From CAZVWQ01 sp964631275 (GTDB lineage Bacteria > Patescibacteriota > JACMRA01), in the NCBI GenBank assembly GCA_964631275.1, contig CAZVWQ010000002.1, positions 1 to 64,000 of the forward strand: a stretch of DNA of 64,000 bases. The letters are read 5' to 3'. Below the pieces are notes generated by a model. That model ran no database searches, had not been told where the DNA came from, and saw only the letters and a program-made list of their open reading frames with translations. This document shows positions 62,977-64,000 of this stretch, piece by piece. Each line of letters begins with the position of its first letter. Position 1 is the stretch's first letter. Made by a program: the position numbers and the translations under genes.

Positions 62977-63100
62977 ATTAATCATGTCTTAAAATCTTTC
63001 AAAAATCTTTATTTTTTTGTTAAACAAAGTAAAACTATTAAGTTTCCAAAAATTCAGTACTTTTTAGTTTAAAATAAACAAAAATTAACTTATTTCTTTA
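62977..63100. repeat. Family E element
   Basis: TTAATCATGTCTTAAAATCT with a B-like end continues into TAGTTTAAAATAAACAAAAA. It is paired with 63719-63860 in the same orientation; the two flank the structured region. Confidence 0.55.
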
Positions 63101-63123
63101 TACTAAAAAAACATACCAAAAAA

Positions 63124-63430
63124 CCTTGTAGGTAATACACCGACAAGGCTGTTCTTTACAAAACTAAAAATTTATGTAAGATAATGAGGAGCTAGACCCC
63201 TGCATACAAAAAACCTGGGTACTGCCCCTCATTGTTAGGTAAGTTTAGCTACAGCTGTTCACAACATCATGGATGCTGTAGACAACTAATGAACTTCATA
63301 CCCCTGTTGGAACCAATACGTCCTTAACTATTCACCCTCCCCTTTTTGTTTTTGTTAAAACTTTTGTTTTTGTTTGCGTGTAGAGTATTGGTGTCTTACA
63401 CACGTAAGAGAAGGTGAATAAAAAAACCCT
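63124..63430. ncRNA. Hairpin-rich region, candidate structured RNA of unknown type
   Basis: There is no open frame, but four good stems lie in a row: CCTTGT/ACAAGG with GGT/ACC (63124-63148), AATGAGG/CCTCATT (63183-63233), CTACAGC/GCTGTAG (63249-63281) and TATTCACC/GGTGAATA (63329-63420) enclosing GCGTGT/ACACG. The last is followed by an A run on the plus strand (a T run before it on the minus strand). GC content is above the flanks. I looked for RNase P, tmRNA, 6S and SRP hallmarks on both strands and found none. The strand is undecided. Confidence 0.4.
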
Positions 63431-63718
63431 CCTCTTGACTTTTGTTTTTGTTTACCATTTTTATTTTTGTTGAAATAAACGGTAAAGGGCTTTGTTATAT
63501 TTGGACAATTGCGTTATTAAGTGCTTCAACTTAGCTCCAACAAAGAAATTATACAGCAACTTTTGAGTGTGGTCAAATTACTAGCTCCAAAATAATGTTT
63601 TTACTTTTTATATGACATTAATTCTGTCTTAAGGCTAAACACAGCCTCTACAAAATTAATCAAAAAATAGTTCTATCCTAAAACTTAAAGAAAAAAGTAA
63701 ATAAATAAAGAAGTAAGT

Positions 63719-63860
63719 TAATAGTCTTGTCTCAAACTTGTCTCAAAACCTTTCAAAAATTATTTTTTTTGATTGACTAAAATAAAAGTAATTATTTTCC
63801 ATAAATTCAACACTTTTTACTTTAGAATAAACAAAAAATAGGTTATTTTTTTTGAGTAAT
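63719..63860. repeat. Family E element
   Basis: It starts TAATAGTCTTGTCTCAAAC and contains TTACTTTAGAATAAACAAAA; it matches 62977-63100. Confidence 0.55.
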
Positions 63861-63924
63861 AAGGTAGGTTTACTTTTTTATTTAAAGCAATTTCACAACA
63901 CTAAACTTTAACATGTACATTTCT

Positions 63925-64000
63925 GAGCTTATTTAGATTTTCTGACAGGCTAGTTTTACCCTTAAAATAAACCACTTTTTGAAATAGAAAATTTTTACTA
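63925..64000. repeat. Recurrent segment cut by the window end
   Basis: TTTAGATTTTCTGACAGGCT to the last base; it matches 44680-44770. The rest of 62884-64000 holds no gene. Confidence 0.5.

Noticed and set aside
63124..63430. RNase P, tmRNA, 6S or SRP RNA
   Set aside because: None of their conserved sequence blocks is present on either strand, so it is kept only as an unassigned candidate.
1..64000. CRISPR array
   Set aside because: The repeats are dispersed with irregular spacing and no unique spacers, and there are no cas genes.

Overview
This is a low-GC, sparsely packed bacterial segment: about 45 intact genes, separated by long AT-rich gaps that are mostly filled with short repeats. 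The housekeeping genes (secE-nusG, rpsT, HU, topA, a pilB/gspE-type ATPase, a MurE-type ligase with almost no N-terminal uridine-binding domain), the near absence of Shine-Dalgarno sequences and the many small single-anchor envelope proteins suggest a Patescibacteria/CPR-like genome. This is inference; there is no rRNA here to confirm it. TGA is used as a stop, for example at the end of topA, so the code looks standard.

Layout. 1-26.6 kb holds core and envelope genes: a partial surface protein, a P-type cation pump, mannose-1-phosphate guanylyltransferase, secE-nusG, an anchored nuclease, a PilB/GspE ATPase, a NUDIX-HIT pair, an ABC exporter, a CcdA-like protein, a divergent glycosyltransferase/membrane-protein pair and a CNNM/CorC-like protein. 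26.6-33.7 kb is rich in damaged or chimeric genes: two decayed secreted/anchored genes, an intact pdxS, a valyl-tRNA synthetase N-terminus carrying a HAD phosphatase domain and then truncated, a frameshifted acidic membrane protein and a glutamyl-tRNA synthetase without its anticodon-binding domain. 34-50.7 kb holds topA, tRNA-Lys, a MurE-type ligase, glutamate dehydrogenase, HU, an IS630-like relic, rpsT, tRNA-Gly, gmd and nadB.

51-62.9 kb is an accessory region. A candidate threonine attenuator precedes a RhuM-like gene, an AlaX-type editing protein and thrS. The thrS gene has an in-frame DUF559 endonuclease domain inserted between GC-rich inverted repeats, and its 3' half looks richer in GC than the rest of the window. 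After thrS, its last ~100 bp recur twice as separate copies. They delimit cargo modules: a type II restriction-modification pair, then a P-loop kinase with a small helical protein and a membrane protein, then a DUF3137 protein, VapBC and an orphan that may be an immunity protein. Next comes a circularly permuted tRNA-Asn-like sequence whose flanks can pair with each other, then a decayed gene. The window ends in repeats around a hairpin-rich region that may encode an RNA.

Across the window at least nine families of ~90-130 bp terminal-inverted-repeat elements (called A, B, C, D, D', E, H, I and L here) fill the gaps. Some are nested or chimeric, and I see no transposase that clearly matches them.
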